Shown here in pieces: positions 48,396 to 57,644 of a stretch of DNA of 57,646 nucleotides. Each line of letters starts with the position of its first letter. Positions within the stretch are counted from its first letter, which is position 1. The position numbers and the translations under genes are program-made. The DNA comes from Dehalococcoidia bacterium (GTDB taxonomy: Bacteria; Chloroflexota; Dehalococcoidia; UBA2979). The stretch is taken from contig SHYP01000008.1 in assembly GCA_009692725.1 (NCBI GenBank), positions 1 to 57,646 on the forward strand, given 5' to 3'. A model generated the notes under the pieces. That model saw nothing but the letters and a program-made list of their open reading frames with translations, ran no database searches and was not told the DNA's origin.

Positions 48396-49106
48396 ATGGG
48401 CTACTACCCGGTGTTCCTGGAGCTGGCGGCGCGGCCGGTGCTGCTGGTCGGCGGCGGGCACGTGGCGGCGGAGAAGCTACCGCGGCTCGTCGAGGCGGGC
48501 GCGGATATCACGATCGTGGCCGAGGCGCTGTCGCCGGACGTGCGCGCGTACGTCGACGGCGGGCGAGCGACGTGGCGGCAGCGCGGGTACGAGTCGGGCG
48601 ACCTCGCGGGGTTCGAGCTCCTGTTCATCGCGAACGACGATGGCGCGGCGAACGAGGCGATCGCGGCCCAGGCCCGCGAGCTGTGGATCTGGGTGAACGC
48701 CGCGGACGATCCGACGCGGTGCGATTTCATCCTGCCGTCGGTGGCGCAGCGCGGCGCGATCAGCATCGCGACGACGACGGGGGGCGCGAGCCCGGCGCTG
48801 GCGCGGTGGCTGCGCGAGCAGATGGAGGCGTTCCTTAGCGACGAGGTGGAGGCGCTGGCGGAGCTGCTGGCGGACGTGCGAAGCGAGCTGCGCGTGGGCG
48901 ATGCCGCGTGCGCCGCGACGTGCGCGCGCGCGGGTGTGCCGCCGCCGCTGCTGTGCGCGCAATGCCCGCGGCGCATCCCCCCGGAGCGCTGGCAACAGGC
49001 AGTCGACGCGGAGCTGCGAGCGTTGTTGCGCGCGGGGGACCGCGCCGGCGCGCGTGCGCGGCTGGAGCACGCGCTGAGCGGCGACCCTCCGGTCGTGCGC
49101 GCCTAG
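48396..49106 (+). CDS. Precorrin-2 dehydrogenase / sirohydrochlorin ferrochelatase
   Basis: A 236-residue SirC/Met8/CysG-N-like enzyme. Marks: YYPVFLELAARPVLLVGGGH with the NAD-binding GGGxVA, LEFIANDD-like FELLFIANDDGAANEAIAA, VNAADDPTRCDFILPSVAQR, and ISIATTTGGASPALARWLRE. The family oxidises precorrin-2 to sirohydrochlorin and, in bifunctional members, inserts iron. The tail (about 155-236) contains extra Cys residues (CAATCARAG, CAQCPRR), which may bind metal. ATG 48396 lies behind GGGCGG. Confidence 0.88.
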   Translation: MGYYPVFLELAARPVLLVGGGHVAAEKLPRLVEAGADITIVAEALSPDVRAYVDGGRATWRQRGYESGDLAGFELLFIANDDGAANEAIAAQARELWIWVNAADDPTRCDFILPSVAQRGAISIATTTGGASPALARWLREQMEAFLSDEVEALAELLADVRSELRVGDAACAATCARAGVPPPLLCAQCPRRIPPERWQQAVDAELRALLRAGDRAGARARLEHALSGDPPVVRA

Positions 49107-49114
49107 GCCACGAG

Positions 49115-50398
49115 ATGTTGACGCTGCTCGGTACGAGCCACCAGCGCGCGCCGCTCGCGCTGCGCGAGGCGGTCGCCGTCGATGGCGACGCGTTGCCCGC
49201 GGTGCTCCGCGCGCTGGCGGAGCGCTTCGGCGCGGCGAGCGTGCTGCAGACGTGCAACCGGCTGGAGCTGTACGTGCCGGGCGCGCCCGCGCGCGCCGAC
49301 GTGCTGGACGCGTTCGCGGGTGCGGCGGCGGTCGATCGCGACATCGCGGAGCGCGTGTTTGCGCTCGAGCGAGACCGCGCGGCGGTGCAGCACCTGTACG
49401 CGGTGGCGGCGGGGATCGACTCGCTCGTGCTCGGCGAGTCGGAGGTGCTGGGGCAGGTGCGCAGTGCGTTCTCGGCGGCAGTGAGCGCGGGCACGGACGA
49501 CGCGCTGCTCTCGCGGCTGTTTCACACGGCGATCCGCACGGGCCGGCGCGCGCGCACGGAGACGGCGATCGGGCGGCTGGGGCTGTCGGTGCCGGCGCTC
49601 GCGGTGCAGCTTGCGCGGGCGCTGGTGCCGGACGTGGCGCGCGCGCGCGTGCTCGTGGTTGGAGCGGGCGAGGCGGGCAGCCTGGCGGCGCGCGCGCTCG
49701 TCGAGCGCGGGGTGGGCGAGCTCGTGGTGGTGAATCGCACGGTGGCGCACGGCGCGGAGCTCGCGGCGGCGCTGGGTGGGCGCGCGCGGCCGCTTGCCGA
49801 GATTGGCGCGGCGCTGGCGGACGCGGACATCGTGATCGGCGCGGCGGACGCGCCGCGACCGCTGATCGACATGGCGATCGCGTCGGCGGCGCGCGAGGGG
49901 CACACGCGACCGCTGCTCGTGATCGACGTCGGCGTGCCGCGCGTGGTGGACCCGCGCGTGGCGGAGCTGGCCGGCGTGACGTACTACGACCTCGACGCGC
50001 TGCAGCTGCTTGCCGCCGAGCACCACGCGGAGCGCGCGGGCGAGGTGGAGCGCGTGCGCGCGATCGTCGACGAGGAGGCGGAGCGCTTCGTCGGGTGGTG
50101 GGAGCGGCTGCGCGTGGCGCCGACGGTGGCGGCGCTGGGCGAACGCGCGGAGCGGTTGCGACGCACAGAGCTCGCGCGCACGCTGCGCCAGCTGGGTGAC
50201 CTCGATGAGCGCGAGCGCTACCACGTCGACGCACTGTCGCGCGCGCTCGTGCGGCGGCTGCTGCACGATCCGATCCGCACGTTGCAGGAGCGTGGGGACC
50301 GTGAGGTGTATGTCGATGTCGTGCGCCGGCTGTTCGCGCTCGATGCGTCCGAGGACGCGGAGGCCGAGCCGCCGAGCGAGCCGGCTGGGGCGCCGTGA
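49115..50398 (+). CDS. hemA: Glutamyl-tRNA reductase
   Basis: A 427-residue HemA, making glutamate-1-semialdehyde from charged tRNA-Glu. Marks: LGTSHQRAPLALREAVAVDG, catalytic Cys47 in LQTCNRLELYV, GIDSLVLGESEVLGQVRSAF, NADPH motif VLVVGAGEAGSLAARALVER, and ASAGVDVGVPRVVDP-like LLVIDVGVPRVVDPRVAELA. ATG 49115 begins nine bases after the previous stop, preceded by GCCACGAG. Its 3' end overlaps hemC as GTGA. Confidence 0.94.
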   Translation: MLTLLGTSHQRAPLALREAVAVDGDALPAVLRALAERFGAASVLQTCNRLELYVPGAPARADVLDAFAGAAAVDRDIAERVFALERDRAAVQHLYAVAAGIDSLVLGESEVLGQVRSAFSAAVSAGTDDALLSRLFHTAIRTGRRARTETAIGRLGLSVPALAVQLARALVPDVARARVLVVGAGEAGSLAARALVERGVGELVVVNRTVAHGAELAAALGGRARPLAEIGAALADADIVIGAADAPRPLIDMAIASAAREGHTRPLLVIDVGVPRVVDPRVAELAGVTYYDLDALQLLAAEHHAERAGEVERVRAIVDEEAERFVGWWERLRVAPTVAALGERAERLRRTELARTLRQLGDLDERERYHVDALSRALVRRLLHDPIRTLQERGDREVYVDVVRRLFALDASEDAEAEPPSEPAGAP

Positions 50399-51294
50399 GC
50401 GTGCTGCGCATCGCGACGCGCGCGTCGGCGCTTGCGCTTGCACAGGCGGAGGAGGCGGCGGCGGCGCTGCGCGCGCGCGAGCCCGCGCTGGTGGTGGAGC
50501 TCGTGCACGTGCGTTCGGAGGGCGACGCTGACCGCACGTCGTCGTTGCGCGTGATCGGCGGGCGCGGCGTGTTCGTGCGCGCGGTGGAGGACGCGCTGCG
50601 GCGTGGCGAGGCGGACGTGGCGGCGCATTCGCTGAAGGACGTGCCGACGCAGCCGCTCGACGACCTGGTGCTCGCGGCGATGCTCCCGCGCGCGGACCCG
50701 CGCGATGCGCTGGTGGCGGGGCAGGGGCGGCGGCTGGCGGCGCTGCCGGAGGGCGCGCGCATCGGCACGGGATCGCCGCGCCGTGCGGCGCTGCTGCGCG
50801 CGTTGCGCCCGGACGTGCAGGTCGTGGACGTGCGGGGCAACGTCGACACGCGCATCGGCAAGGTGGCGCGGGGCGAGCTCGATGGGGTGGTGGTGGCGGC
50901 GGCGGGGCTGGCGCGGCTCGGCCGGCTCGACGTGGCGACGCAGCTGTTCGCGGCGCATGAGTTCCTGCCGGCGCCGGGGCAGGGCGCGATCGCGCTGCAG
51001 TGCCGCGCGGACGACGCGGCGATGCGCGCGCGGCTCGCGGCGATCGATGACGGCGCGACGCGCGTGGCGGTCGAGGCGGAGCGCGCATTCCTCGGTGCGC
51101 TGGGCGCGGGCTGCACGCTGCCCGTGGGGGCGTACGCGGAGGTCGATGGCGACGTGCTGGTGCTGCGCGCGATGCTCGGCAGCGACGCGGAGGCGGGCGT
51201 GCCGGCCTTTGGTGACGCGACCGGACGGTTGCGCGACGCGACTGCGATCGGGCGCGGGCTCGCGGAGCGGTTGCTCGCGGGGGTCGCGCCGTGA
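50395..51294 (+). CDS. hemC: Porphobilinogen deaminase
   Basis: A 299-residue hydroxymethylbilane synthase. Marks: LRIATRASALALAQAEEAAA, DVAAHSLKDVPTQPLDDLVL, GTGSPRRAALLRALRPDVQV, VVDVRGNVDTRIGKVARGEL, APGQGAIALQCR, and the dipyrromethane cofactor Cys in LGAGCTLPVGAYA. All key residues are present. GTG 50395 overlaps hemA, and the stop overlaps the next gene. Confidence 0.94.
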   Translation: MSVLRIATRASALALAQAEEAAAALRAREPALVVELVHVRSEGDADRTSSLRVIGGRGVFVRAVEDALRRGEADVAAHSLKDVPTQPLDDLVLAAMLPRADPRDALVAGQGRRLAALPEGARIGTGSPRRAALLRALRPDVQVVDVRGNVDTRIGKVARGELDGVVVAAAGLARLGRLDVATQLFAAHEFLPAPGQGAIALQCRADDAAMRARLAAIDDGATRVAVEAERAFLGALGAGCTLPVGAYAEVDGDVLVLRAMLGSDAEAGVPAFGDATGRLRDATAIGRGLAERLLAGVAP

Positions 51295-52889
51295 GCGCAG
51301 CTGGCGGCGCCGGTGCGATGGGGCGCGTGTGGATCGTCGGCGCGGGGCCCGGGGATCCGGGGCTCGTCACGGTGGCGGGGCTGGCGGCGCTGCGCGCGGC
51401 CGACGTGGTGCTGTTCGACCGGCTCGCGTCGCGCGAACTGCTCGAGGCGTGCCGCCCCGACGCGCAGCGCATCGATGTGGGCAAGGCGATCGGCGACGCG
51501 GCGACGCAGGAGCGCATCCACGCGCTGCTGGTGGAGCACGGGCGCGCAGGGCGGCGCGTGGTGCGGCTGCACGGCGGCGACCCGTTCGTGTTCGGTCGGG
51601 GTGCGGAAGAGCTGGCGGCGCTGAGTGCGGCGGGCGTGCCGGCGACGGTGATCCCGGGCGTGACCTCGGCGGTGGCGGCGGCGGCGGCGGCCGGCATCCC
51701 GGTGACGGCGCGCGGGGTGGCCGCCTCGTTCGCGGTGGTCACGGGGCGGGAGGCGGCGGGCGCGACGCCGCGCGTCGACTGGGGGCGGCTCGCGGGCGCG
51801 ACGGACACGCTGGTGGTGCTGATGGGCGCCGAGCGGCTCGCGGCGATCGCGGACGCGATCGCGAGCGGCGGGCGCGCCGCGTCGACGCCATGCGTGGTGG
51901 TGGAGGCAGCGACGACGGCGCGCCAGCGCGTGGTGAGCGGCACGCTCGGCACGATCGCGGCGGCCGCCGCGGCGGCCGGGGTCGCGCCGCCGGCGGTGCT
52001 GGTGGTCGGCGAGGTGGTCGCGCTGCGCGAGCGGTTCGGGGTGCTGCGCGGGCCGCTCGTGGGCCGGCGCGTGCTGGTGACGCGCGCGGCTGCGCAGGCG
52101 GCGGGCCTGGCCGCGGCGTTACGCACGGAGGGCGCGTTGCCGGTACTGGCGCCGGCGCTGCGCATCGAGCCGGTGTGGGAGCAGCGGGCGGTGGCGGAGG
52201 CGATGGAACGGCTGCGCGGCGGGGCGTACGCGTGGGTCGCGTTCGCATCCGAGAACGGCGTCGTGCAGTGTTGGGCGGCGCTTGCGGCGTGCGAGCTGGA
52301 CACGCGTGCGTTCGCTGGGGTGCGCGTGTGCGCGATCGGTGACGCGACCGCGGCGGCGCTCGGGGCACGCGGGCTGCGCGCGGACCTCGTGCCGGACGGC
52401 AGCACGGCGGCGAGCTCGGCCGCGGCGCTGCTCGCGGCGGGCGCGGGCAGCGGCGGCGTGCTGCTGGCGGGCGCGGCGGAGCCGCGAGCGGAGCTGGCGG
52501 CGCTGCTACGCGCGGGCGGCGCGCGCGTGAACGAGCTGGTGGTGTACCGCATGGTCGCGGCAACGAGCGTGGACGCGGAGCTGGGCGCTGAGGCGCGCGC
52601 GGGGCTCGACGCGGTGACGCTCGCGTCGCCCTCGGCGGTGCGCGGGCTCGTGGCGATGCTCGGCGGCGACGTGGGCGCGCTGCGCGGTGCGGCCGTCGCG
52701 TGCATCGGCACGACGACCGCGGAGGCGGCGGCGGCCGCGGGGCTGGTGGTGGACGCGGTGGCCGCGGAGCCGAGCGTGGAGGCGCTGGTGGCGGCGCTGC
52801 GGGGTGCGTTCGCTGCGCGCGCGGCCCGCGACGGGGCGGAGTTCGTACAATCGGGCGCGGGCGGTGCGGATGCGGGAGGGGCGAGATGA
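51291..52889 (+). CDS. Uroporphyrinogen-III C-methyltransferase fused to uroporphyrinogen-III synthase
   Basis: A 532-residue fusion. Residues ~10-250 are the SAM-dependent methyltransferase (CobA/SirA): [96 protein letters not shown]. Residues ~260-505 are Hem[39 protein letters not shown] and [18 protein letters not shown]. The pairing sends hydroxymethylbilane straight to precorrin-2. Such CobA-HemD fusions occur in several phyla. GTG 51291 overlaps hemC. Confidence 0.9.
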   Translation: MSAAGGAGAMGRVWIVGAGPGDPGLVTVAGLAALRAADVVLFDRLASRELLEACRPDAQRIDVGKAIGDAATQERIHALLVEHGRAGRRVVRLHGGDPFVFGRGAEELAALSAAGVPATVIPGVTSAVAAAAAAGIPVTARGVAASFAVVTGREAAGATPRVDWGRLAGATDTLVVLMGAERLAAIADAIASGGRAASTPCVVVEAATTARQRVVSGTLGTIAAAAAAAGVAPPAVLVVGEVVALRERFGVLRGPLVGRRVLVTRAAAQAAGLAAALRTEGALPVLAPALRIEPVWEQRAVAEAMERLRGGAYAWVAFASENGVVQCWAALAACELDTRAFAGVRVCAIGDATAAALGARGLRADLVPDGSTAASSAAALLAAGAGSGGVLLAGAAEPRAELAALLRAGGARVNELVVYRMVAATSVDAELGAEARAGLDAVTLASPSAVRGLVAMLGGDVGALRGAAVACIGTTTAEAAAAAGLVVDAVAAEPSVEALVAALRGAFAARAARDGAEFVQSGAGGADAGGAR

Positions 52890-53884
52890 TCACGCGTACT
52901 CGGACGCCGTTCCTGCGGACGCGGCGCACGCGGAGCAGCGCGGCGTTGCGCGGGCTCGTGCGCGAGACGCGCCTCGATCCGGCGCAGTTCGTGTACCCGC
53001 TGTTCGTCACGCACGGGCTGGACGTGCGTGCGCCGATCGCGTCGATGCCGGGGCAGCTGCGGCTGTCGCCGGACCAGTTGGCGCGCGAGGCGGACGAGCT
53101 GCGCGCGCTCGGCGTGCGCGCGGTGCTGCTGTTCGGCATCCCGGCGTCGAAGGACGCGGTGGGGAGCGAAGGCTACGCGGCGGACGGCATCGTGCCGCAG
53201 GCGATCCGCGCGCTCAAGCGCGCCGACCCCGAGCTCGCGGTGGTCGCGGACGTGTGCCTGTGCGAGTACACGGACCACGGGCACTGCGGATTGCTCGACG
53301 CGCGCGGCGAGGTGGACAACGACGCATCGCTGGCGCTGCTCGCGCGCGCGGCGGTGGCGTACGCGGAGGCGGGCGCAGATGTGATCGCGCCGTCGGACAT
53401 GATGGACGGGCGCGTGGCGGCGATCCGCGAGGCGCTCGACGACGCGGGGCACGCGTCGCTGCCGATCATGGCGTACAGCGCGAAGTACGCGTCGGCGTTC
53501 TACGGGCCGTTCCGCGAGGCGGCGGACTCGGCGCCGCGCATGGGCGCGAGCGATCGGCGCGGCTACCAGATGGACCCCGCGAACGCGCGCGAGGCGCTGC
53601 GCGAGGTGGCCGCGGACATCGCGGAACAGGCGGACATCGTGATGGTGAAGCCGGCGCTCGCGTACCTCGACGTGATCCGTGAGGTGCGCGCGGCGACGTC
53701 GTTGCCGCTGGCTGCGTACAACGTGTCGGGGGAGTACGCGATGGTGAAGGCGGCGGTGGCGCAAGGCTGGCTCGACGAGCGGGCGATCGTGCTGGAGACG
53801 TTGACGGCGATCCGGCGCGCGGGCGCGGACATCGTGATCACGTACCACGCCAAGGAGGCGGCCCGGTGGTTGACGGAGCGGTGA
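52886..53884 (+). CDS. hemB: Delta-aminolevulinic acid dehydratase
   Basis: A 332-residue porphobilinogen synthase. Zinc-type cysteines are present in [17 protein letters not shown]; the two Schiff-base lysines are in [19 protein letters not shown] and [18 protein letters not shown]. Other marks are [39 protein letters not shown] and [16 protein letters not shown] 52886 overlaps the preceding stop (ATGA). Confidence 0.95.
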   Translation: MITRTRTPFLRTRRTRSSAALRGLVRETRLDPAQFVYPLFVTHGLDVRAPIASMPGQLRLSPDQLAREADELRALGVRAVLLFGIPASKDAVGSEGYAADGIVPQAIRALKRADPELAVVADVCLCEYTDHGHCGLLDARGEVDNDASLALLARAAVAYAEAGADVIAPSDMMDGRVAAIREALDDAGHASLPIMAYSAKYASAFYGPFREAADSAPRMGASDRRGYQMDPANAREALREVAADIAEQADIVMVKPALAYLDVIREVRAATSLPLAAYNVSGEYAMVKAAVAQGWLDERAIVLETLTAIRRAGADIVITYHAKEAARWLTER

Positions 53885-54705
53885 GCGAGCCGGCAGCGGC
53901 CGAGGACACCCGGCCCACGTTCGATCCGGGGGCGATCCGCGCGGTCGCGTTCGACGCGTATGGGACGCTGTTCGACTGGGACTTCCGCGTCGCGCTGGCG
54001 GAGTTCCTGTCGACGCACGGCATCGCGGCGGACGTCGAGGCGGCCGCGAAGATGTTCGCCTCGGAGGCGTTCACCGCCGTCAGCGTGTGGGCTCCGGGAC
54101 ATCGAGCCGAGGACGGCAAGCTCGACCGCAGCAGGATGCTCGATGGGCCGCTCCCGGAATGGATCTCGACGTGGGAGATGTGGCGCCGGCAGTTCGAGTA
54201 CACGTTCGAGAAGCTTGGGCTGGCGGGCGACGCGGCGGCGGGCGCCAACCACCTGCGCCACGTGCTGACGCGCGCCCCGGCCTACGAGGATGCCTTCGAG
54301 GCGGTGGAGCGCATCGCTGCGCGCGGACTGATCATGGGGCTGATGTCGAACGCCGACGAGGACTTTCTGCAGGGTGCGGTGTCGCGCAACCGGCTGCGGT
54401 TCTCCGTGATCCAGTCGTCCGAATCGCTGCGCATCTATAAGCCCCACCGCGCGGCGTTCGCCGGCCTGTGCGCCCGGCTCGGATACGCGCCGCACGAAGT
54501 GCTCTACGTCGGCGACTCCGCCCCCACGGACGTGGCGGGGGCGCTGAACGCCGGCCTGCGAACCGCGTGGATCCGTCGTCCCGACGCGCAGGCGGCTCAG
54601 GAAGCGCAACCACCGCAGGCGGCGGACCCGCCGCGTGAGGCGCCGCCGGTGCCGGATATGGAGGTCGCGACGCTGCTCGCGGTCGCGGAGGCGCTCGGGG
54701 CGTGA
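53881..54705 (+). CDS. HAD-family hydrolase, haloacid dehalogenase type II-like
   Basis: A 274-residue HAD phosphohydrolase/dehalogenase. Motif I is [20 protein letters not shown] (nucleophile Asp; DxYGT instead of DxDGT, as in type II haloacid dehalogenases), motif II is [14 protein letters not shown], motif III is [16 protein letters not shown], and motif IV is [23 protein letters not shown] 53881 overlaps hemB as GTGA. The C-terminal ~35 residues are Pro and Gln rich. Its place between hemB and hemL is unexplained; a 'repair' or phosphatase role is only a guess. Confidence 0.8.
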   Translation: MSEPAAAEDTRPTFDPGAIRAVAFDAYGTLFDWDFRVALAEFLSTHGIAADVEAAAKMFASEAFTAVSVWAPGHRAEDGKLDRSRMLDGPLPEWISTWEMWRRQFEYTFEKLGLAGDAAAGANHLRHVLTRAPAYEDAFEAVERIAARGLIMGLMSNADEDFLQGAVSRNRLRFSVIQSSESLRIYKPHRAAFAGLCARLGYAPHEVLYVGDSAPTDVAGALNAGLRTAWIRRPDAQAAQEAQPPQAADPPREAPPVPDMEVATLLAVAEALGA

Positions 54706-56000
54706 ACATCGAACGTTCGCGCGCCGTGATGGAGCGCTCGCGGCGGGTGCTGCCGGGCGGGGTGAACTCGCCGGTGCGCGCGTACCGGGCGGTGGGCGGC
54801 GATCCGGTGGTGATCGCGAGCGGGCGCGGCGCACGCGTCGTCGACGTCGACGGCAACGAGTACCTCGACTACGTCGGCGCGTTCGGGCCGTTGATCCTCG
54901 GGCACGCGCACCCCGCGGTGGTGGCGGCCGTGCAGGCGGCGACGGCGCGCGGCACGGCGTTCGGCGCGCCGACGGAGGCAGAAGCCAAGCTCGCGGAGCG
55001 GTTGACTGGCGCGGTGCCGGGGCTGGAGATGGTGCGCTTCGTGAACTCGGGGACCGAGGCGACGATGACTGCGTTGCGCCTGGCGCGCGCGTCGACGGGG
55101 CGTGACCTCGTGATGAAGTTCGCGGGCGGCTACCACGGCCACGCGGACGGCTTGCTCGCAGCGGCGGGGTCGGGCGTGGCGACGCTGGGGCTCCCGGATT
55201 CGCCGGGCGTGCCGGCCGCGTTCGCGGCGCACACCATCGTCGTGCCGTACAACGACCTCGCCGCGGTGGCCGCGGCGTTCGCGGCGCACACGGGGGCGAT
55301 CGCGGCGGTGATCGTGGAGCCGGTGGCGGCGAACATGGGCGTGGTCTTGCCGGCGGCGGGCTTCCTCGCGGGCCTGCGCGCGCTGTGCGACGCCGACGGC
55401 GCGCTGCTGGTGTTCGACGAGGTGATCACGGGTGTGCGGCTGGCGCGCGGCGGCGCGCAGCAGTTGTTCGGCGTGCGCGCGGACCTCGTGGCGCTGGGCA
55501 AGGTGATCGGCGGCGGGCTGCCGGTGGGCGCGTACGGCGGGGCACGCCGGTTGATGGAGTTGATGGCGCCCGTGGGCGCGGTGTACCAGGCGGGCACGCT
55601 GTCCGGGAATCCGCTGGCGATGGCGGCCGGGATCGCGACGGTCGACGCGCTGTGGGGCGAGCCGCACGCGTACGCGCGGCTCGACGCGCTGGGCGCGCGG
55701 CTCGAGCGCGGGCTCATCGAGGGCGTGGCGCGCGCTGGCGTTGCAGCGGCGGTGGCGCGCTGCGGTTCGCTGCTGACGCTGTTCTCCCGCGCGACGACGC
55801 CCGTCGATTACGCGCAGGCGGTCGCGAGCGATACGACGGCGTTCGCGCGCTTCCATCGCGCGATGCGCGAGCGCGGCGTGCTACTGCCTCCGTCGCAGTT
55901 CGAGGCGTGGTTCGTCTCGCTCGCGCACACGGAGGCGGACATCGATCGCACCGTGGCTGCGGCAGCGGAGGCGCTGCTCGAGACGGCCGGAGGTAGCTGA
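54702..56000 (+). CDS. hemL: Glutamate-1-semialdehyde 2,1-aminomutase
   Basis: A 432-residue PLP-dependent HemL. Marks: RSRRVLPGGVNSPVRAYRAV, EYLDYVGAFGPLILGHAHPA, VRFVNSGTEATMTALRLARA, KFAGGYHGHADGLLAAAGSG, VFDEVITGVRLARGGAQQLF and the PLP lysine in LVALGKVIGGGLPVGAYGG. GTG 54702 overlaps the HAD gene as GTGA. Ends the haem run. Confidence 0.95.
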   Translation: MNIERSRAVMERSRRVLPGGVNSPVRAYRAVGGDPVVIASGRGARVVDVDGNEYLDYVGAFGPLILGHAHPAVVAAVQAATARGTAFGAPTEAEAKLAERLTGAVPGLEMVRFVNSGTEATMTALRLARASTGRDLVMKFAGGYHGHADGLLAAAGSGVATLGLPDSPGVPAAFAAHTIVVPYNDLAAVAAAFAAHTGAIAAVIVEPVAANMGVVLPAAGFLAGLRALCDADGALLVFDEVITGVRLARGGAQQLFGVRADLVALGKVIGGGLPVGAYGGARRLMELMAPVGAVYQAGTLSGNPLAMAAGIATVDALWGEPHAYARLDALGARLERGLIEGVARAGVAAAVARCGSLLTLFSRATTPVDYAQAVASDTTAFARFHRAMRERGVLLPPSQFEAWFVSLAHTEADIDRTVAAAAEALLETAGGS

Positions 56001-56015
56001 GGTTAGAGTGCGCGC

Positions 56016-56399
56016 ATGGTGTCCGAGCGCTGGCGGCAGCGGATACAGAGCGCACGAAATGAGGTGTACGCCCTCTACCGTGCCTGCCGGGACGAGCGCG
56101 TGCCCTGGTATGCGAAGGTCGTCGCGGGGGCCGTCGTGGCGTACGCGGTCAGTCCGGTCGACCTGATCCCGGACTTTATACCCGTGTTGGGGTACCTGGA
56201 TGATGCGCTGATCGTGCCGCTCGGCGTCCTCCTGGTGAGGCGGATGGTCCCGCGCGACGTGCTGGACGAGCATCGCGCCGCAGCCTCGGAGCGGCTGGCG
56301 GCGGCGCCGCTGTTCACGTGGGTGGGCGCGGCCCTGACCGTCGCGCTCTGGCTGGTCACGGCCGCGGCGCTCGCCGCGGTATACCGGTCTGTGCGCTGA
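56016..56399 (+). CDS. DUF1232 (YkvA-like) membrane protein
   Basis: A 127-residue protein with the DUF1232 core WYAKVVAGAVVAYAVSPVDL and IPDFIPVLGYLDDALIVPLG, an amphipathic-plus-membrane segment, followed by a second hydrophobic segment at the C-terminus (LFTWVGAALTVALWLVTAAA). The first ~30 residues are basic and helical (RWRQRIQSARNEVYALYRAC). Function unknown. It starts 15 bases after hemL. Confidence 0.85.
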   Translation: MVSERWRQRIQSARNEVYALYRACRDERVPWYAKVVAGAVVAYAVSPVDLIPDFIPVLGYLDDALIVPLGVLLVRRMVPRDVLDEHRAAASERLAAAPLFTWVGAALTVALWLVTAAALAAVYRSVR

Positions 56400-56419
56400 C
56401 GCGGGGCGCTCGCTACGCG

Positions 56420-56448
56420 TTGCTGAGCTTCCGGCGTAACCGTATACT
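56420..56448 (+). promoter_or_regulatory. dnaN promoter
   Basis: TTGCTG (56420-56425) and TATACT (56443-56448) with a 17-base spacer. Start near 56455, giving a leader of about 55 bases. Confidence 0.7.
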
Positions 56449-56478
56449 CCTCTGAGCGCGTAAAGTGCTCAAGTTGTT

Positions 56479-56490
56479 AATCAATTGATT
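56479..56490. promoter_or_regulatory. AT-rich palindrome in the dnaN leader
   Basis: AATCAATTGATT, a perfect 12-bp palindrome within GTTAATCAATTGATTGAC, standing out in a GC-rich region and lying downstream of the promoter, where a repressor or initiator protein could bind. It is not a DnaA box (TTATCCACA). Confidence 0.35.
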
Positions 56491-56510
56491 GACGTCGATG
56501 GGTGGTGGCG

Positions 56511-57644
56511 ATGCAGCTGCGCTGCCAGCAGGATCAACTACATCGCGGGCTGAGCGCAGTCTCGCGCGCGGTGCCGGCACGCACGGTGCTGCCGATCACC
56601 GGCCACGTGCTGCTGGAGGCCGAGGACGGGCGAGTCAAGCTCTCGGCGACCGACGCCGAGACAATTGCGATCACGTACACGATCCCGGCCACGGTAGCGC
56701 AGCCGGGCGCGATCACGTTGCCGTCGCGGCTGCTCTCGGACTTCGTGGCGACGTTGCCGCGCGACGAGATCGAGATTGCGCTGGCGGAGCGCTCGCGGCA
56801 GGCGAGCCTGTCGTGCGCGCGGAACGCGGCGTCGATCGGTGGCATGGACCCCGACGAGTTTCCACCGATCCCGCCGGTACAGGGGACGGGCGCAGTGCAG
56901 GTCGATCCGGAGCGGCTGCGCACGGCGCTGGAGCACGTGGTGTTCGCGGCGGCGACGGACGACTCACGACCGGTGCTGATGGGCGTGCACTTCGCCGTAG
57001 GCCCAGAGAGCATCCGGCTGGCGGCGGCGGATGGGTTTCGGCTGGCGGTGTACACGCTGGAGCTGTCGCAGTCCGGCCTGGAGCGCGACGTGATCGTGCC
57101 TGCGCGCGCCCTCGCGGAGCTCGCACGACTGCTGCCGGAGGCGGAGCAGCCGGTGACGATGACGGTGAATACGGCGCAGACGCAAGTGCTGTTCGACCTG
57201 GGACACGCGACGTTGATCGCGAACTTGATCCAGGGGACGTTCCCGAACTACCAGCAGTTGATCCCGGCGAGCTCGACGACGCGCTCGGAGGTATCGGTGG
57301 GGGACTTCAAACAGGCGGTGCGGCTAGCGTCGATCTTCGCGCGCGACGGGTCGGGCATCGTGCGGCTGATCGCGTCGCCGGGCGTGGGTGGGCAGCCGGG
57401 GAAGCTGATGGTGACGGCGCGCGCGGACGAGGTGGGAAACAACGAGGCGGAGATCGACGCGCTGGTGGTTGGCGATGAGGCAAAGATCGCGTTCAACAGC
57501 CGCTACCTCATCGAGGTGTTGAACGTGCTGTCGACAGACCGCGTAGCGACCGAGACGACGTCATCGTCGAGCCCGGGCGTGGTGCGGCCGGTGGGCGACG
57601 ACCGATACGTGCACGTGGTCATGCCGATGTTCGTTCAATGGTAG
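56511..57644 (+). CDS. dnaN: DNA polymerase III beta subunit (sliding clamp)
   Basis: A 377-residue clamp with three repeated domains. Marks: MQLRCQQDQLHRGLSAVSRA, ARTVLPITGHVLLEAEDGRV, ITLPSRLLSDFVATLP, DDSRPVLMGVHFAVG, AADGFRLAVYTLELSQ, LIQGTFPNYQQLIPAS, and ends YVHVVMPMFVQW. ATG 56511 is used; GTG 56502 is in frame but less likely. The gene is complete to TAG 57644. There is no dnaA or gyrB next to it on the side visible here; it follows DUF1232 and the haem operon. Confidence 0.95.
   Translation: MQLRCQQDQLHRGLSAVSRAVPARTVLPITGHVLLEAEDGRVKLSATDAETIAITYTIPATVAQPGAITLPSRLLSDFVATLPRDEIEIALAERSRQASLSCARNAASIGGMDPDEFPPIPPVQGTGAVQVDPERLRTALEHVVFAAATDDSRPVLMGVHFAVGPESIRLAAADGFRLAVYTLELSQSGLERDVIVPARALAELARLLPEAEQPVTMTVNTAQTQVLFDLGHATLIANLIQGTFPNYQQLIPASSTTRSEVSVGDFKQAVRLASIFARDGSGIVRLIASPGVGGQPGKLMVTARADEVGNNEAEIDALVVGDEAKIAFNSRYLIEVLNVLSTDRVATETTSSSSPGVVRPVGDDRYVHVVMPMFVQW

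Noticed and set aside
49103..53848. A 1581-residue minus-strand frame
   Set aside because: It is the antisense of hemA to hemB; Arg, Ala and Pro rich low-complexity text with no motif.
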